From Alkalibacterium sp049389645 (GTDB lineage Bacteria; Bacillota; Bacilli; Lactobacillales; Carnobacteriaceae_A): a stretch of 64,000 bases of DNA. Shown here in pieces: positions 7,781-17,092 of the stretch. A program made the translations under genes and the position numbers. The stretch is taken from contig NZ_CP186540.1 of NCBI RefSeq assembly GCF_049389645.1, positions 248,001-312,000 on the forward strand, read 5' to 3'. Positions within the stretch are counted from its first letter, which is position 1. Every line of letters starts with the position of its first letter. Under the pieces are notes generated by a model. It was not told the DNA's origin. It saw only the letters and a list, made by a program, of their open reading frames with translations, and ran no database searches.

Positions 7781-8764
7781 ATGTCTGCGAGTCAATCGAT
7801 TATCACACTGCTAAAAACCCATTACCCAAATGGTATTGATCTAACGAGCCTTGCTCAATTATCAGATAAATCTGAACAAGCCTGCATGGATTTAGTCCTA
7901 TCTCTTAAAAAAAATGGCTATCCGATTTCTTTAAACAATCAATCAGTATCATTCACTCTACCTTTAATTCATCCTCCTGTGATCGAAGGGAAATTGAAAG
8001 TTGCGAAGCTGGATAATGCTATCTACTTTAAAGATTCATTAGCTTCGACGAATACCACCGCACTGTTAAATTTAGATCATTTCAATTCTGATACACTTGT
8101 TTTAACGGATCATCAAACAAATGGCAAAGGTAGACTCGGCCGCAAGTGGAGCGATACTTTGGGCAAATCGGTTGCCTTCTCTCTTGTTTTAAAACCCACT
8201 ATAGCACATGATCAAATCCCTTTATTTACACAGCTAGCTGCAGCCGCTTTATGTCTAACTCTTTCTAAATTTGGTGATACAAAAATAAAATGGCCAAATG
8301 ATTTGATTTTAAACGGCAAAAAGGTAGCTGGTATACTAACCGAATCTCAATTTAGCGGTTCTAATCTAATAGGTGTAGTAATTGGCATCGGTATTAACAC
8401 AAACAAAGCTAAAGACGATTTTGACTCCGATTTAAAAAAAAAAGCAACTTCACTTTTAATAGAATATGACAAAATCATAGATCCAAATGCTCTTATCAGT
8501 GATTATTCAATAAACTTTTACAGACTTTATTCTGATTGGATAGCGTCTTCAGATTCTTCTCCTTTTATAGCTATTTGCCGTTCTTCTTCTCTTTTGATTG
8601 GTAAAGAAATAAAAGTGAGCACTAATTCTGAAGAAGAACGAGTCGCTCTAGTTAAAGATATCAACGATTATGGAGAATTAATTATTCAATACAATGATGA
8701 AGCTATACCTAGAACTTTACGAACACTCAATTACTCTATCAGAGGTTTAAACGGATATGTATGA
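7781..8764 (+). CDS. birA: Bifunctional biotin-protein ligase / biotin operon repressor
   Basis: BirA activates biotin with ATP and attaches it to biotin carboxyl carrier proteins; long forms also repress biotin genes. This 327-residue protein is the long type. A helix-turn-helix domain spans about residues 1-62. The catalytic domain has the adenylate-binding loop 'GKGRLGRKWSD' and 'KWPNDLI', and a small C-terminal SH3-like domain follows. A GGAG ribosome site precedes the ATG. It is the only plus-strand gene between 3.5 and 39.5 kb and shares a terminator with pnp, which is transcribed toward it. No biotin synthesis or transport genes are in the window. Confidence 0.94.
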   Translation: MSASQSIITLLKTHYPNGIDLTSLAQLSDKSEQACMDLVLSLKKNGYPISLNNQSVSFTLPLIHPPVIEGKLKVAKLDNAIYFKDSLASTNTTALLNLDHFNSDTLVLTDHQTNGKGRLGRKWSDTLGKSVAFSLVLKPTIAHDQIPLFTQLAAAALCLTLSKFGDTKIKWPNDLILNGKKVAGILTESQFSGSNLIGVVIGIGINTNKAKDDFDSDLKKKATSLLIEYDKIIDPNALISDYSINFYRLYSDWIASSDSSPFIAICRSSSLLIGKEIKVSTNSEEERVALVKDINDYGELIIQYNDEAIPRTLRTLNYSIRGLNGYV

Positions 8765-8774
8765 ATGAATGAAT

Positions 8775-8839
8775 AAAAAAAGACCATCCAGATATAGTCA
8801 AAAGTAACTCAACTTTTTGCCTATCCGGATGGTCTTTTA
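8775..8839. terminator. Bidirectional terminator between birA and pnp
   Basis: AGACCATCCAGATA pairs with TATCCGGATGGTCT across a loop of 27 bases, with one mismatch. An A-run lies on the left and a T-run on the right, so it can serve both converging genes. Confidence 0.88.
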
Positions 8840-8850
8840 TTGTTTATAGA

Positions 8851-10980
8851 TTATTTATTATCAGCGTCTGCTTTTTCAGCTTTTTCAGCCATCACAGCTT
8901 TACGTGATAAGTTTATTCTACCTCTACTATCAACTTCAGTAACTTTAACCTCAAATTTGTCTCCGACAGAAAATTCATCAGCAACATTTTTAATGTATGA
9001 ATCAGATAATTCTGATACATGTACTAAGCCATCTGTTCCTTTGATAATTTCGACGAAAGCACCAAAGTTCTCAATTCGTTTAATTGTACCTGTATATATT
9101 TTTCCAACTACAACTTCTTCAGTTAACTCTTCGATTATTTTAATCGCACGTTGAATTGCGTCTGCATCTTGACCATAAATTGAAACATTACCTTCATCAT
9201 CAATGTCAATTTTAACATTGGTTTCATCGATAATGCTGTTGATGGTTTCCCCACCTTTACCAATAACAACTTTGATTTGAGCAGGCTTGATTTTAATTGA
9301 TTCGATTTTAGGTGCATAAAAACTTAATTCTTCACGTGGTTGTTTGATCGTAGCTTCTAAATTATCAAGTATTTCAAATCTTGCTTTTTTAGCTTGAACT
9401 AAAGCTTCTTCAAGAATTTCTTTAGTAATACCTTCAATTTTGATATCCATTTGTAAAGCAGTAATACCTTTACGTGTCCCCGCAACTTTAAAGTCCATAT
9501 CTCCTAAGTGGTCTTCCAGACCTTGAATATCGGTTAAGACAGTATAATTGTCGCCTTGCATTACAAGACCCATAGCAATTCCACCAACAGGTGCTTTGAT
9601 CGGTACACCAGCATCCATTAACGCGAGTGTTCCTGCACAGATACTTGCTTGTGATGAAGAACCATTTGACTCTAAAACTTCAGCAACCAAACGAATCGTG
9701 TAAGGGAAATCTTCTTCGTTAGGAATAACAGGCAGTAACGCACGTTCACCTAAAGCCCCGTGACCAATTTCACGACGGCCCGGTCCTCTAACGGGGCCAG
9801 TTTCTCCAACAGAATAATTAGGGAAATTGTAGTGATGCATGAACCGTTTGCTTTCTTCGCTGCTCAAACCATTGATATGCTGATGTTCATTCAAAGGTGC
9901 AAGTGTAGCCACAGACAAGGCTTGTGTTTCTCCACGAGTGAACAGTCCAGAACCGTGAACACGCGGTAAAATAGTCACTTCAGAATCTAGGGCTCTGATT
10001 TCATCCACTTTACGACCATCTGGGCGTGTGTTCTCTTCAGTAATCAAACGACGAACTTCGTCTTTCTCCATACCTTCTATAATCGATTTAACATCTTTGA
10101 TCACAGAAGCATGATTTGGCGCATCCAGGTACTCATCTTCATATTTATCAATAATAGATTTTTTAAGTATCGCTGTTTTTTCAGCACGTTCTTGTTTATC
10201 AAATGTTTGAATCGCTTCTTTCATCTGATCGTTAAAAGCTGCAACAACTTCATTCTCCAGTTCTTGATCGGGAAGAAGTAAAGTAACGTCCATCTTTTCT
10301 TTTCCTACTGACTCAACAATTTCCTCTTGGAAAGCAACTAACTCTTTAATAGCTTCGTGTCCGAAAAGCAAGGCTTCCAGCATATCTTCTTCCGCTACTT
10401 GATTTGCTGCACTTTCAACCATATTAATGGCTAGTTTCGTTCCTGCAACTGTTAGCTGAATATCAGATTGATTCATTGCTTCTTCAGATGGATTGATAAC
10501 AAATTCACCGTCAATGCGTCCAACATTTACTCCTGCAATAGGGCCATTGAATGGAATGTCAGAAACACATAATGCGAGTGAAGAACCAAACATCGCAGAC
10601 ATTTCCGGGGAATTATCTGGATTTACAGACATCACCGTGTTCATGATCTGAACTTCATTACGAAAACCTTCTGCAAACATTGGTCGAATCGGTCTGTCAA
10701 TAAGACGGGCAGTTAATGTCGCATTATCAGACGGTCTTCCTTCACGTTTAATAAATCCCCCAGGTATTTTGCCTACAGAGTACATTTTTTCTTCATAGTT
10801 CACCATTAAGGGGAAGAAAGGTAATGTGCTGGCTTTTTTGCTTGCTACCGCCGCGGTTAAAACGACCGTATCTTCATAACGAACGAGAACTGCGCCATTG
10901 GCTTGTTTAGCCATTTGTCCGACTTCGACAGTTAATTTGCGTCCACCTATTTCTGTTGTAAAAACTTGTTTATCACTCAT
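8851..10980 (-). CDS. pnp: Polynucleotide phosphorylase
   Basis: PNPase degrades RNA 3' to 5' by phosphorolysis and is part of the RNA decay machinery. The 709-residue protein has the full domain order: two RNase PH-like domains (about 1-225 and 310-545) linked by a helical domain, then a KH domain with 'VIGKGGETINSII', and an S1 domain starting 'VGKIYTGTIKRIENFGAFVE'. The C-terminus is charged. It follows rpsO, the classical rpsO-pnp arrangement. A terminator and a large stem-loop separate the two genes. AAGGAG precedes the ATG. Confidence 0.97.
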   Translation of the reverse strand: MSDKQVFTTEIGGRKLTVEVGQMAKQANGAVLVRYEDTVVLTAAVASKKASTLPFFPLMVNYEEKMYSVGKIPGGFIKREGRPSDNATLTARLIDRPIRPMFAEGFRNEVQIMNTVMSVNPDNSPEMSAMFGSSLALCVSDIPFNGPIAGVNVGRIDGEFVINPSEEAMNQSDIQLTVAGTKLAINMVESAANQVAEEDMLEALLFGHEAIKELVAFQEEIVESVGKEKMDVTLLLPDQELENEVVAAFNDQMKEAIQTFDKQERAEKTAILKKSIIDKYEDEYLDAPNHASVIKDVKSIIEGMEKDEVRRLITEENTRPDGRKVDEIRALDSEVTILPRVHGSGLFTRGETQALSVATLAPLNEHQHINGLSSEESKRFMHHYNFPNYSVGETGPVRGPGRREIGHGALGERALLPVIPNEEDFPYTIRLVAEVLESNGSSSQASICAGTLALMDAGVPIKAPVGGIAMGLVMQGDNYTVLTDIQGLEDHLGDMDFKVAGTRKGITALQMDIKIEGITKEILEEALVQAKKARFEILDNLEATIKQPREELSFYAPKIESIKIKPAQIKVVIGKGGETINSIIDETNVKIDIDDEGNVSIYGQDADAIQRAIKIIEELTEEVVVGKIYTGTIKRIENFGAFVEIIKGTDGLVHVSELSDSYIKNVADEFSVGDKFEVKVTEVDSRGRINLSRKAVMAEKAEKADADNK

Positions 10981-11002
10981 TCATTTATCTCCTTCATTTT
11001 GA

Positions 11003-11087
11003 CAGGAAGCCATACCTACTAAACAAACGTCATTGTTCCAATGAGTCAGACTAATCACGTTTGTATAGTAGAATGATAGGCGTCCTG
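11003..11087 (-). promoter_or_regulatory. Large stem-loop in the pnp leader
   Basis: On the minus strand CAGGA, GCC and CTACTA-ACAAACGT on one side pair with ACGTTTGT-TAGTAG, GGC and TCCTG on the other. An inner CATTG/CAATG hairpin is also present. The structure ends about 20 bases before the pnp start. Autoregulation of pnp through a leader hairpin is established in Escherichia coli; the same role here is inference. Read on the plus strand it ends in a T-run, but no plus-strand gene is present. Confidence 0.7.
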
Positions 11088-11102
11088 TTTTTTTTTATAA
11101 AT

Positions 11103-11130
11103 AAAGCGAGATTCCTTGGAATCTCGCTTT
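11103..11130 (-). terminator. Hairpin downstream of rpsO
   Basis: AAAGCGAGATTCC and GGAATCTCGCTTT form a perfect 13-bp stem with a two-base apex, followed on the minus strand by ATTTAT. The T-run is short, so readthrough into pnp is likely. Confidence 0.75.
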
Positions 11131-11205
11131 GTATTTATGATAATAATCAAACATAGCTACCTTACATCTAAACAGATGATGGAGCTACTATGTTTAAGCA
11201 ATCGA

Positions 11206-11475
11206 TTAACGACGTAAACCAAGTCTTTTAATTAATTCACGGTAACGTGTAATATCTTTGTTACGCAAATAAGCTAACAAGTTACGACGGTGACCAATTT
11301 TTTTCATTAGTCCACGCATTGAATGAAAATCTTTTTTGTGTAATTTTGCATGTTCATTCAATTCATTAATATCAGCAGTTAAAACTGCGATTTGTACTTC
11401 CGGAGAACCAGTATCTCCTTCGTGACGAGCATATTCATTAATGATTTCTGTTTTCTTTTCTTGTGAAATTGCCAT
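11206..11475 (-). CDS. rpsO: 30S ribosomal protein S15
   Basis: This 89-residue protein has the full S15 length and conserved sequence, including 'HEGDTGSPEVQIAVLT', 'HKKDFHSMRGL' and 'RRNLLAYLRNKD'. S15 binds 16S rRNA early in small-subunit assembly. A GGAAAGAGGTGGAAAG ribosome site precedes the ATG. It lies 139 bases after pyrE and upstream of pnp. A weak inverted repeat, TGATTTAT/ATAAATCA near 11591-11610, separates it from pyrE but has no T-run. Confidence 0.98.
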   Translation of the reverse strand: MAISQEKKTEIINEYARHEGDTGSPEVQIAVLTADINELNEHAKLHKKDFHSMRGLMKKIGHRRNLLAYLRNKDITRYRELIKRLGLRR

Positions 11476-11614
11476 TTCTTTCCACCTCTTTCCATAATAT
11501 GAATCCTGTTACTGAGTAAGCGTTGGTGATACGGCAAACCAAGCAAAGGTCTCTGTGTAAAATTACTTTTAACACTGTACAAATACTACATGATTTATTA
11601 AAATAAATCAAGTC

Positions 11615-12241
11615 TCATGACCAAGTTTCAGGGTTCTTATTCCATTTCTCTAAAGTTTCCAAGTCATCCTGTTCAATCACACCGGTGCGTAACGCAGCTT
11701 GAACGAGACTAGTATAATTTGTAACTGCATGATTCTCAATATTCAGATCATCGAAGGCACTCTTGCCTAAGGAAAGTTCATATGTGAAAATAGCAGCCAC
11801 TCCAAGAACTTCTGCGCCTTGATTTTTCGCGACACTTACCGCATCTATTACACTTTGCCCAGTAGAAATCAAATCCTCGATGACTACAAGCTTGGCTCCC
11901 GAGTTAAAGGTTCCCTCAATCTGCTTTCCTGTGCCGTGTTTTTTTGCTTCACCACGAATATAGACCATAGGAAGCGTCAGTCTATCGGCAACCCAGGCCG
12001 CATGCGGGATCCCTGCTGTTGCTGTTCCAGCAATCACCTCAACTTCTGGATAGTATTTCATTATCAACTCTACAAGAGCTGTCACGATTTGCTCTCTCAC
12101 CACTGGATAACTCATTGTTAATCGATTGTCACAGTAGATGGGACTTTTCATTCCGCTAGTCCATGTGTATGGTTCTTTAGGCCTTACATTGACAGCACCA
12201 ATTCTTAACAATTCTTCTGGTATAGTCTCTTTACTGATCAT
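11615..12241 (-). CDS. pyrE: Orotate phosphoribosyltransferase
   Basis: PyrE converts orotate and PRPP to orotidine 5'-phosphate, the fifth step of UMP synthesis. The 208-residue form starting at 12241 is preferred over a longer in-frame start at 12265, because its ATG overlaps the pyrF stop as ATGA and so suggests translational coupling. The PRPP-binding loop is visible as 'LVVIEDLISTGQSVIDAV', and 'GEAKKHGTGKQIEG' is the flexible catalytic loop. It is the last gene of the pyr operon. Confidence 0.95.
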   Translation of the reverse strand: MISKETIPEELLRIGAVNVRPKEPYTWTSGMKSPIYCDNRLTMSYPVVREQIVTALVELIMKYYPEVEVIAGTATAGIPHAAWVADRLTLPMVYIRGEAKKHGTGKQIEGTFNSGAKLVVIEDLISTGQSVIDAVSVAKNQGAEVLGVAAIFTYELSLGKSAFDDLNIENHAVTNYTSLVQAALRTGVIEQDDLETLEKWNKNPETWS

Positions 12242-12960
12242 ATTATTGGTTGTTCCCCTTTCCACTGATGTAAAACTTCTAAGTATGCGTCAACGGGATT
12301 TAAAGATTGCGTTACGGTCCGTCCTACAACGATATGAGTGGCTCCAAATTCCCGCGCCATTGCAGGTGTGGCAACACGCTGCTGGTCATCTCTCATTTCA
12401 GTATTCAAACGAATTCCGGGTGTTACTCGCAAAAATCCATCTCCCAGTTTTTTCTTTATGCTAGCTGCCTCATGAGCAGAGCATACCACACCATCTGCCT
12501 GAGCGTCATGGGCTAACCCGGTATAATGAAGCACGCTTTGTGCCATAGTGTATTCACAACGTTGTTCCTGTCTGAGCATTTCTTCAGAAGTAGAGGTCAA
12601 TTGTGTAACTGCAAGAAGTAAAGGTCTCCGTTCGTTAGCAGGTGTGCCTATCTCTAAGCCTTCTCTAGCTTCTTCCATCATCTTTTTCCCTCCGGCAGCA
12701 TGCACATTGATCATGTCTACTCCTAAACGGGCAATGCCTGTCATGGCTTTCTTTACAGTAGTCGGGATATCATGCAGCTTGATATCTAAAAACACATCGT
12801 GCCCAGCTTCTTTTAACGAGTAGATTATAGAAGGACCCTGCTGATAGAAGAGTTCCATTCCAACTTTCAGATTCAACTGCTGATCTGGAAATGCACTTAA
12901 AAATTGTGAGACTTCTTTTTGAGTGGAAAAATCTAAGGCTATGATCGGTTTATTATCCAT
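12238..12960 (-). CDS. pyrF: Orotidine 5'-phosphate decarboxylase
   Basis: PyrF decarboxylates OMP to UMP, the last step of the pathway. The 240-residue TIM-barrel enzyme carries the catalytic D-K-x-x-D array in 'DIKLHDIPTTV', an N-terminal 'IALDFST', and the phosphate-binding 'HIVVGRTVTQS' near the C-terminus. It overlaps pyrD by 8 bases upstream and pyrE by 4 bases downstream, so the three are tightly coupled. Confidence 0.96.
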   Translation of the reverse strand: MDNKPIIALDFSTQKEVSQFLSAFPDQQLNLKVGMELFYQQGPSIIYSLKEAGHDVFLDIKLHDIPTTVKKAMTGIARLGVDMINVHAAGGKKMMEEAREGLEIGTPANERRPLLLAVTQLTSTSEEMLRQEQRCEYTMAQSVLHYTGLAHDAQADGVVCSAHEAASIKKKLGDGFLRVTPGIRLNTEMRDDQQRVATPAMAREFGATHIVVGRTVTQSLNPVDAYLEVLHQWKGEQPII

Positions 12961-13879
12961 TGAGTCTTCCTTCTTTCACTTCTTGAATCAGTCCTTCGAG
13001 AGAATCGATCCCCAGTTCTTCCATTCTTTTAGGTAATTGAGCGATAATGTCATTCATTACGATCGGATTTTTATAAGTTGCTGTTCCGATAGCTACAGCA
13101 GATGCTCCTGCCAAAAACATTTGAATGACATCGTCTGTAGTCTGGACGCCCCCCATTCCAATGATTGGTATGCTTACTGCATGAGAGACTTGATAGATCA
13201 TGCGAACGGCAATTGGGAAGATCCCTTCTCCCGACAGTCCTCCCATGGTATTTCCTAAGACCGGTTTTCTGGTCGTCACATCAAATTTCATACTCAACAC
13301 TGTGTTGATCAAACTTAGTCCATCCGCTCCGCCGGCTTCTGCTGCTTTAGCGATCTCTACGATATCTGTCACATTGGGGGTCAGTTTGACATAAACAGGT
13401 ACTGTAACTGCCCGCTTCACTTTTCTAGTGATACGTTCCACAATTTTTGGATCCACTCCAAAGGTTAAGCCCCCCTCTTTTACATTGGGACACGAAACAT
13501 TCAACTCGATCGCACTGATTATATCGGATTGGTTGAGTTTTTTAGCCACTTCTACAAACTCATCTTCTGTTTCTCCAGCCACACTACCGATAACAGGCGT
13601 CGAGAACCTCGCTAGGCTGGATAGCTTTTCAGCGACAACAACATCAACACCGGGATTTTTAAGTCCTACCGAGTTAAGAACACCATTTTTCAAAGGATGA
13701 AACTTCGGGTCTTTATTACCGACTCTCGCTTGTATTGTCGTTGACTTCAGTACAATAGCTCCTAAATTATTATAATCATACAGATCATGATACATGTCTC
13801 CGAAGCCGAAAGTACCACTGGCTGGCATGATCGGATTTTTCATTGACAGACCTGGTAAAGATACACTTATATTAGTCAT
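12953..13879 (-). CDS. pyrD: Dihydroorotate dehydrogenase, type 1B catalytic subunit
   Basis: PyrD oxidises dihydroorotate to orotate using FMN. The 308-residue sequence is of type 1B: 'NPIMPASGTFGFG', the catalytic-cysteine loop 'ELNVSCPNVKEGG', and 'GLSLINTVLSMKFD'. Type 1B enzymes normally work with PyrK, an FAD and 2Fe-2S subunit that passes electrons to NAD. No pyrK lies beside it: only 33 bases separate it from carB, and pyrF follows directly. The partner is either elsewhere on the chromosome or absent. Confidence 0.94.
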   Translation of the reverse strand: MTNISVSLPGLSMKNPIMPASGTFGFGDMYHDLYDYNNLGAIVLKSTTIQARVGNKDPKFHPLKNGVLNSVGLKNPGVDVVVAEKLSSLARFSTPVIGSVAGETEDEFVEVAKKLNQSDIISAIELNVSCPNVKEGGLTFGVDPKIVERITRKVKRAVTVPVYVKLTPNVTDIVEIAKAAEAGGADGLSLINTVLSMKFDVTTRKPVLGNTMGGLSGEGIFPIAVRMIYQVSHAVSIPIIGMGGVQTTDDVIQMFLAGASAVAIGTATYKNPIVMNDIIAQLPKRMEELGIDSLEGLIQEVKEGRLNG

Positions 13880-13912
13880 TGAGACTCCTCCATTAAATTT
13901 ATTAAAGACAGC

Positions 13913-16900
13913 TTATAAAGCAGCGGTTAAAAATGTTCTGGATTCCAATACGCTTATAATAGCTGAAACAGTGTCCAGTGAAGTCATGAGCGGCACACCT
14001 TTTTCAATCGACGCTTTTCGTATGGAAAAGCCATCTTGTACGGCGTCGATATTTTTCCCCATTGTGTTGACTACAAGATCTACTTGGTCTGACAAGATGT
14101 TTTCCAGGATAGTTTCTTCTTTGTCTTCACTTTTTTTATGAATCACCTTTACCGGGATGTCTGCTTCTTCGAGCGTTTTTGCTGTACCCTGTGTGGCTAA
14201 AATCAAGTACCCAAGCTCATAGAATCGTCTGGCCAAATCTACGGCTTCTTCTTTATCCTCATTAGAAATAGTGAATAATACTTTGCCGTGATCCGGCAAA
14301 TGCATATCGCTCGCTTCAAAGGCTTTATAAAGAGCTTTTTCTAATGTTTTATCGCTCCCCATCACTTCCCCAGTTGATTTCATCTCAGGGCCAAGTGAAG
14401 CATCCACTTTAAGGAGTTTAGAGAAACTGAACACGGGCGCTTTGACATGTACGAGATTTGGTGTGCTGCATAATCCGGGTTCGTATCCCTGTTCAATGAT
14501 AGAGGATCCTAATATGGCTTTTGTGGCAATTTTTGCCATCGGGATATTTGTTACCTTACTCAAAAAAGGCAATGTGCGGCTTGCGCGCGGATTCACTTCG
14601 ATGACATAAACCGTTTCGTCATGTACAACGAACTGAACATTCATCAATCCCAAGCATTTAAGACCAATACTGAGTTTTTGTGTGTACTCCACTATAGTCT
14701 GAATGATTTTTTGAGACAGATGCTGAGGTGGGTAAACAGCCATAGAATCCCCAGAATGTACACCGGACCGTTCAATGTGTTCCATTATGCCGGGTATCAT
14801 AACATTCTTCCCATCACAGATGGCATCTACTTCTACTTCACACCCGATCAGGTAGCGGTCGATCAGTACGGGATGCTCTGAAGAAATTTTCACAGCTTCG
14901 TTCATATACTTTGACAAATCTAAAGGATTATACACGATTTTCATTCCTCTGCCGCCTAAGACATAACTTGGTCGAACCAGTACCGGGTACCCTATCCCTT
15001 CAGCGATAGTTAGTGCTTGTGTATCGGTCGTTGCCGTACTTCCTTCTGGTTGAAGTATGGCCATTTCTTTCAATGCTTTTTCAAAAGCATTTCGGTTCTC
15101 AGCTCTATCTAAATCCTCAACGGCTGTACCTAAAATTGTCACTCCCAATTTTTCCAGTGGTTCAGCAAGGTTTATGGCTGTCTGTCCTCCAAACTGAACA
15201 ATGACACCTTTGGGTTTCTCAAGTTTTATGACATTCATGACATCTTCTAGAGTTAACGGTTCAAAGTATAGTTTGTCTGAGATTGAAAAATCAGTTGAGA
15301 CCGTTTCAGGGTTATTGTTCATGATGATCGCCTCATACCCGGCTTCCTGAATCGCTTTGATAGAATGTACTGTAGCATAATCAAATTCAATGCCCTGTCC
15401 GATTCTTATCGGACCAGATCCTAATACCAGTATGGATTCTTTTTCCGTCACAACACTTTCCTGTTCCTCTTCATACGTGCTGTAGAAATAAGGTGTAGCA
15501 GAGTCAAACTCAGCCGCACAGGTATCCACTGTCTTGAATACTGGTTGTATCCCATGTTCTTCTCTCAACTCACTGATGTCCTGTTCTGTTCTTTGCCATA
15601 AGTTAGCAATAGCTTTGTCAGAAAATCCAAATTGCTTCGCATACAGCAGCTGTTTTAAATCGCCTTTATTCTTTTCCAGCATATCCTCAATTTCAACAAT
15701 GTGCAGGAGCTTATCTAAAAAAAACAGATCGATTTTTGTTAATTGTGCTAGTTCTTCTATAGGAAACTTCCTGCGAATAGCTTCAACTAAATAAAACAAC
15801 CGGTCATCCTGGGCTTTGACCGTTTTGGCGATCAACTGGTCATCGGTCACTGATTTCAAACTATCCAATTCAATGTGACTGACTCCAATTTCCAGTGAGC
15901 GGATAGCCTTCAACAAACTTTCTTCAATACTACGACCGATAGCCATTACTTCTCCCGTTGCTTTCATTTGAGTAGTCAGTGTTCGGTCTCCTGTTTCAAA
16001 TTTATCAAATGGCCACCTAGGTATCTTGGCAACCACATAATCAAGGGCCGGTTCAAACTGAGCGTAAGTTGTTTGTGTCACAGGATTTTTCATCTCATCC
16101 AGCGTCAGACCAACTGCTATTTTTGCCGCAAGTTTGGCGATAGGATATCCTGTCGCTTTACTCGCCAACGCCGAAGAACGGCTCACCCGTGGATTGACTT
16201 CGATGATGAAATAGTTGAAGCTATGCGGATCCAATGCTAATTGCACATTGCATCCACCCTCTATTTTCAACGCTCGAATAATTTTCAATGAGACATCTCT
16301 TAACAGCTGATATTCTTTATCTGTTAATGTCTGACTGGGTGCTATGACGATCGAGTCTCCTGTATGGATGCCGACAGGATCTATATTTTCCATATTACAT
16401 ACGACCATCGCATTATCATGATGGTCTCTCATGACTTCATACTCGATTTCTTTGTATCCAGCTATACTTCTTTCTACCAGACATTGACTCAAAGGTGATA
16501 AACTTATTCCGTTCGCTACGATTTCCCTCAATTCAGTTTCATTGTCGCATAAGCCTCCACCTGTTCCGCCCATTGTAAATGCCGGACGAACGATCAGCGG
16601 GTAGCCTATTTCATCCGCAAAAGCGACTGCCTCTTCTATCGTATGGACGATTTCACTGTCTGGAACAGGTTCATTCAGTTCGCGCATCAGGTTACGAAAC
16701 TGATCACGATCTTCAGCTTGATTTATAGCAGATAACTTGGTCCCGAGCAGTTCGATATCCAACTCTTCCAAGATACCGGCTGTATCCAGCTGAATAGCCA
16801 TATTTAACCCCGTCTGTCCTCCCAAAGTTGGCAAGATCGCATCGGGTCGCTCTTTGCGTAATATTTTGGAAACAAATTCCAATGTCAGCGGTTCTATATA

Positions 16901-17092
16901 CACTTTGTCCGCGATTTCTTTATCTGTCATGATAGTAGCCGGGTTAGAGTTGATCAAAACGACGGAGTACCCTTCTTCTCTTAAAGCTAAGCAGGCCTGG
17001 GTGCCCGCGTAGTCAAACTCAGCTGCCTGTCCAATAACGATCGGGCCGGAACCGATAACTAAAATTTTACTGATATCTGTTCTTTTAGGCAT
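13913..17092 (-). CDS. carB: Carbamoyl-phosphate synthase large subunit
   Basis: CarB makes carbamoyl phosphate from bicarbonate, ATP and ammonia passed from CarA. The 1059-residue protein shows the internally duplicated ATP-grasp layout. The first half begins 'KILVIGSGPIVIGQAAEFDYAG' in shape, with 'PAFTMGGTGGG'. The second half repeats it with 'ILVLGSGPIRIGQGIEFDYA' and 'PSYVLGGRGM'. A C-terminal MGS-like allosteric domain follows. It overlaps carA by 8 bases. This is the pathway-linked copy inside the pyr operon, so control by PyrR attenuation is expected. Confidence 0.97.
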   Translation of the reverse strand: MPKRTDISKILVIGSGPIVIGQAAEFDYAGTQACLALREEGYSVVLINSNPATIMTDKEIADKVYIEPLTLEFVSKILRKERPDAILPTLGGQTGLNMAIQLDTAGILEELDIELLGTKLSAINQAEDRDQFRNLMRELNEPVPDSEIVHTIEEAVAFADEIGYPLIVRPAFTMGGTGGGLCDNETELREIVANGISLSPLSQCLVERSIAGYKEIEYEVMRDHHDNAMVVCNMENIDPVGIHTGDSIVIAPSQTLTDKEYQLLRDVSLKIIRALKIEGGCNVQLALDPHSFNYFIIEVNPRVSRSSALASKATGYPIAKLAAKIAVGLTLDEMKNPVTQTTYAQFEPALDYVVAKIPRWPFDKFETGDRTLTTQMKATGEVMAIGRSIEESLLKAIRSLEIGVSHIELDSLKSVTDDQLIAKTVKAQDDRLFYLVEAIRRKFPIEELAQLTKIDLFFLDKLLHIVEIEDMLEKNKGDLKQLLYAKQFGFSDKAIANLWQRTEQDISELREEHGIQPVFKTVDTCAAEFDSATPYFYSTYEEEQESVVTEKESILVLGSGPIRIGQGIEFDYATVHSIKAIQEAGYEAIIMNNNPETVSTDFSISDKLYFEPLTLEDVMNVIKLEKPKGVIVQFGGQTAINLAEPLEKLGVTILGTAVEDLDRAENRNAFEKALKEMAILQPEGSTATTDTQALTIAEGIGYPVLVRPSYVLGGRGMKIVYNPLDLSKYMNEAVKISSEHPVLIDRYLIGCEVEVDAICDGKNVMIPGIMEHIERSGVHSGDSMAVYPPQHLSQKIIQTIVEYTQKLSIGLKCLGLMNVQFVVHDETVYVIEVNPRASRTLPFLSKVTNIPMAKIATKAILGSSIIEQGYEPGLCSTPNLVHVKAPVFSFSKLLKVDASLGPEMKSTGEVMGSDKTLEKALYKAFEASDMHLPDHGKVLFTISNEDKEEAVDLARRFYELGYLILATQGTAKTLEEADIPVKVIHKKSEDKEETILENILSDQVDLVVNTMGKNIDAVQDGFSIRKASIEKGVPLMTSLDTVSAIISVLESRTFLTAAL

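Noticed and set aside
11591..11610. Inverted repeat TGATTTAT/ATAAATCA between pyrE and rpsO as a terminator
   Set aside because: The stem is AT-only and no T-run follows on the minus strand.
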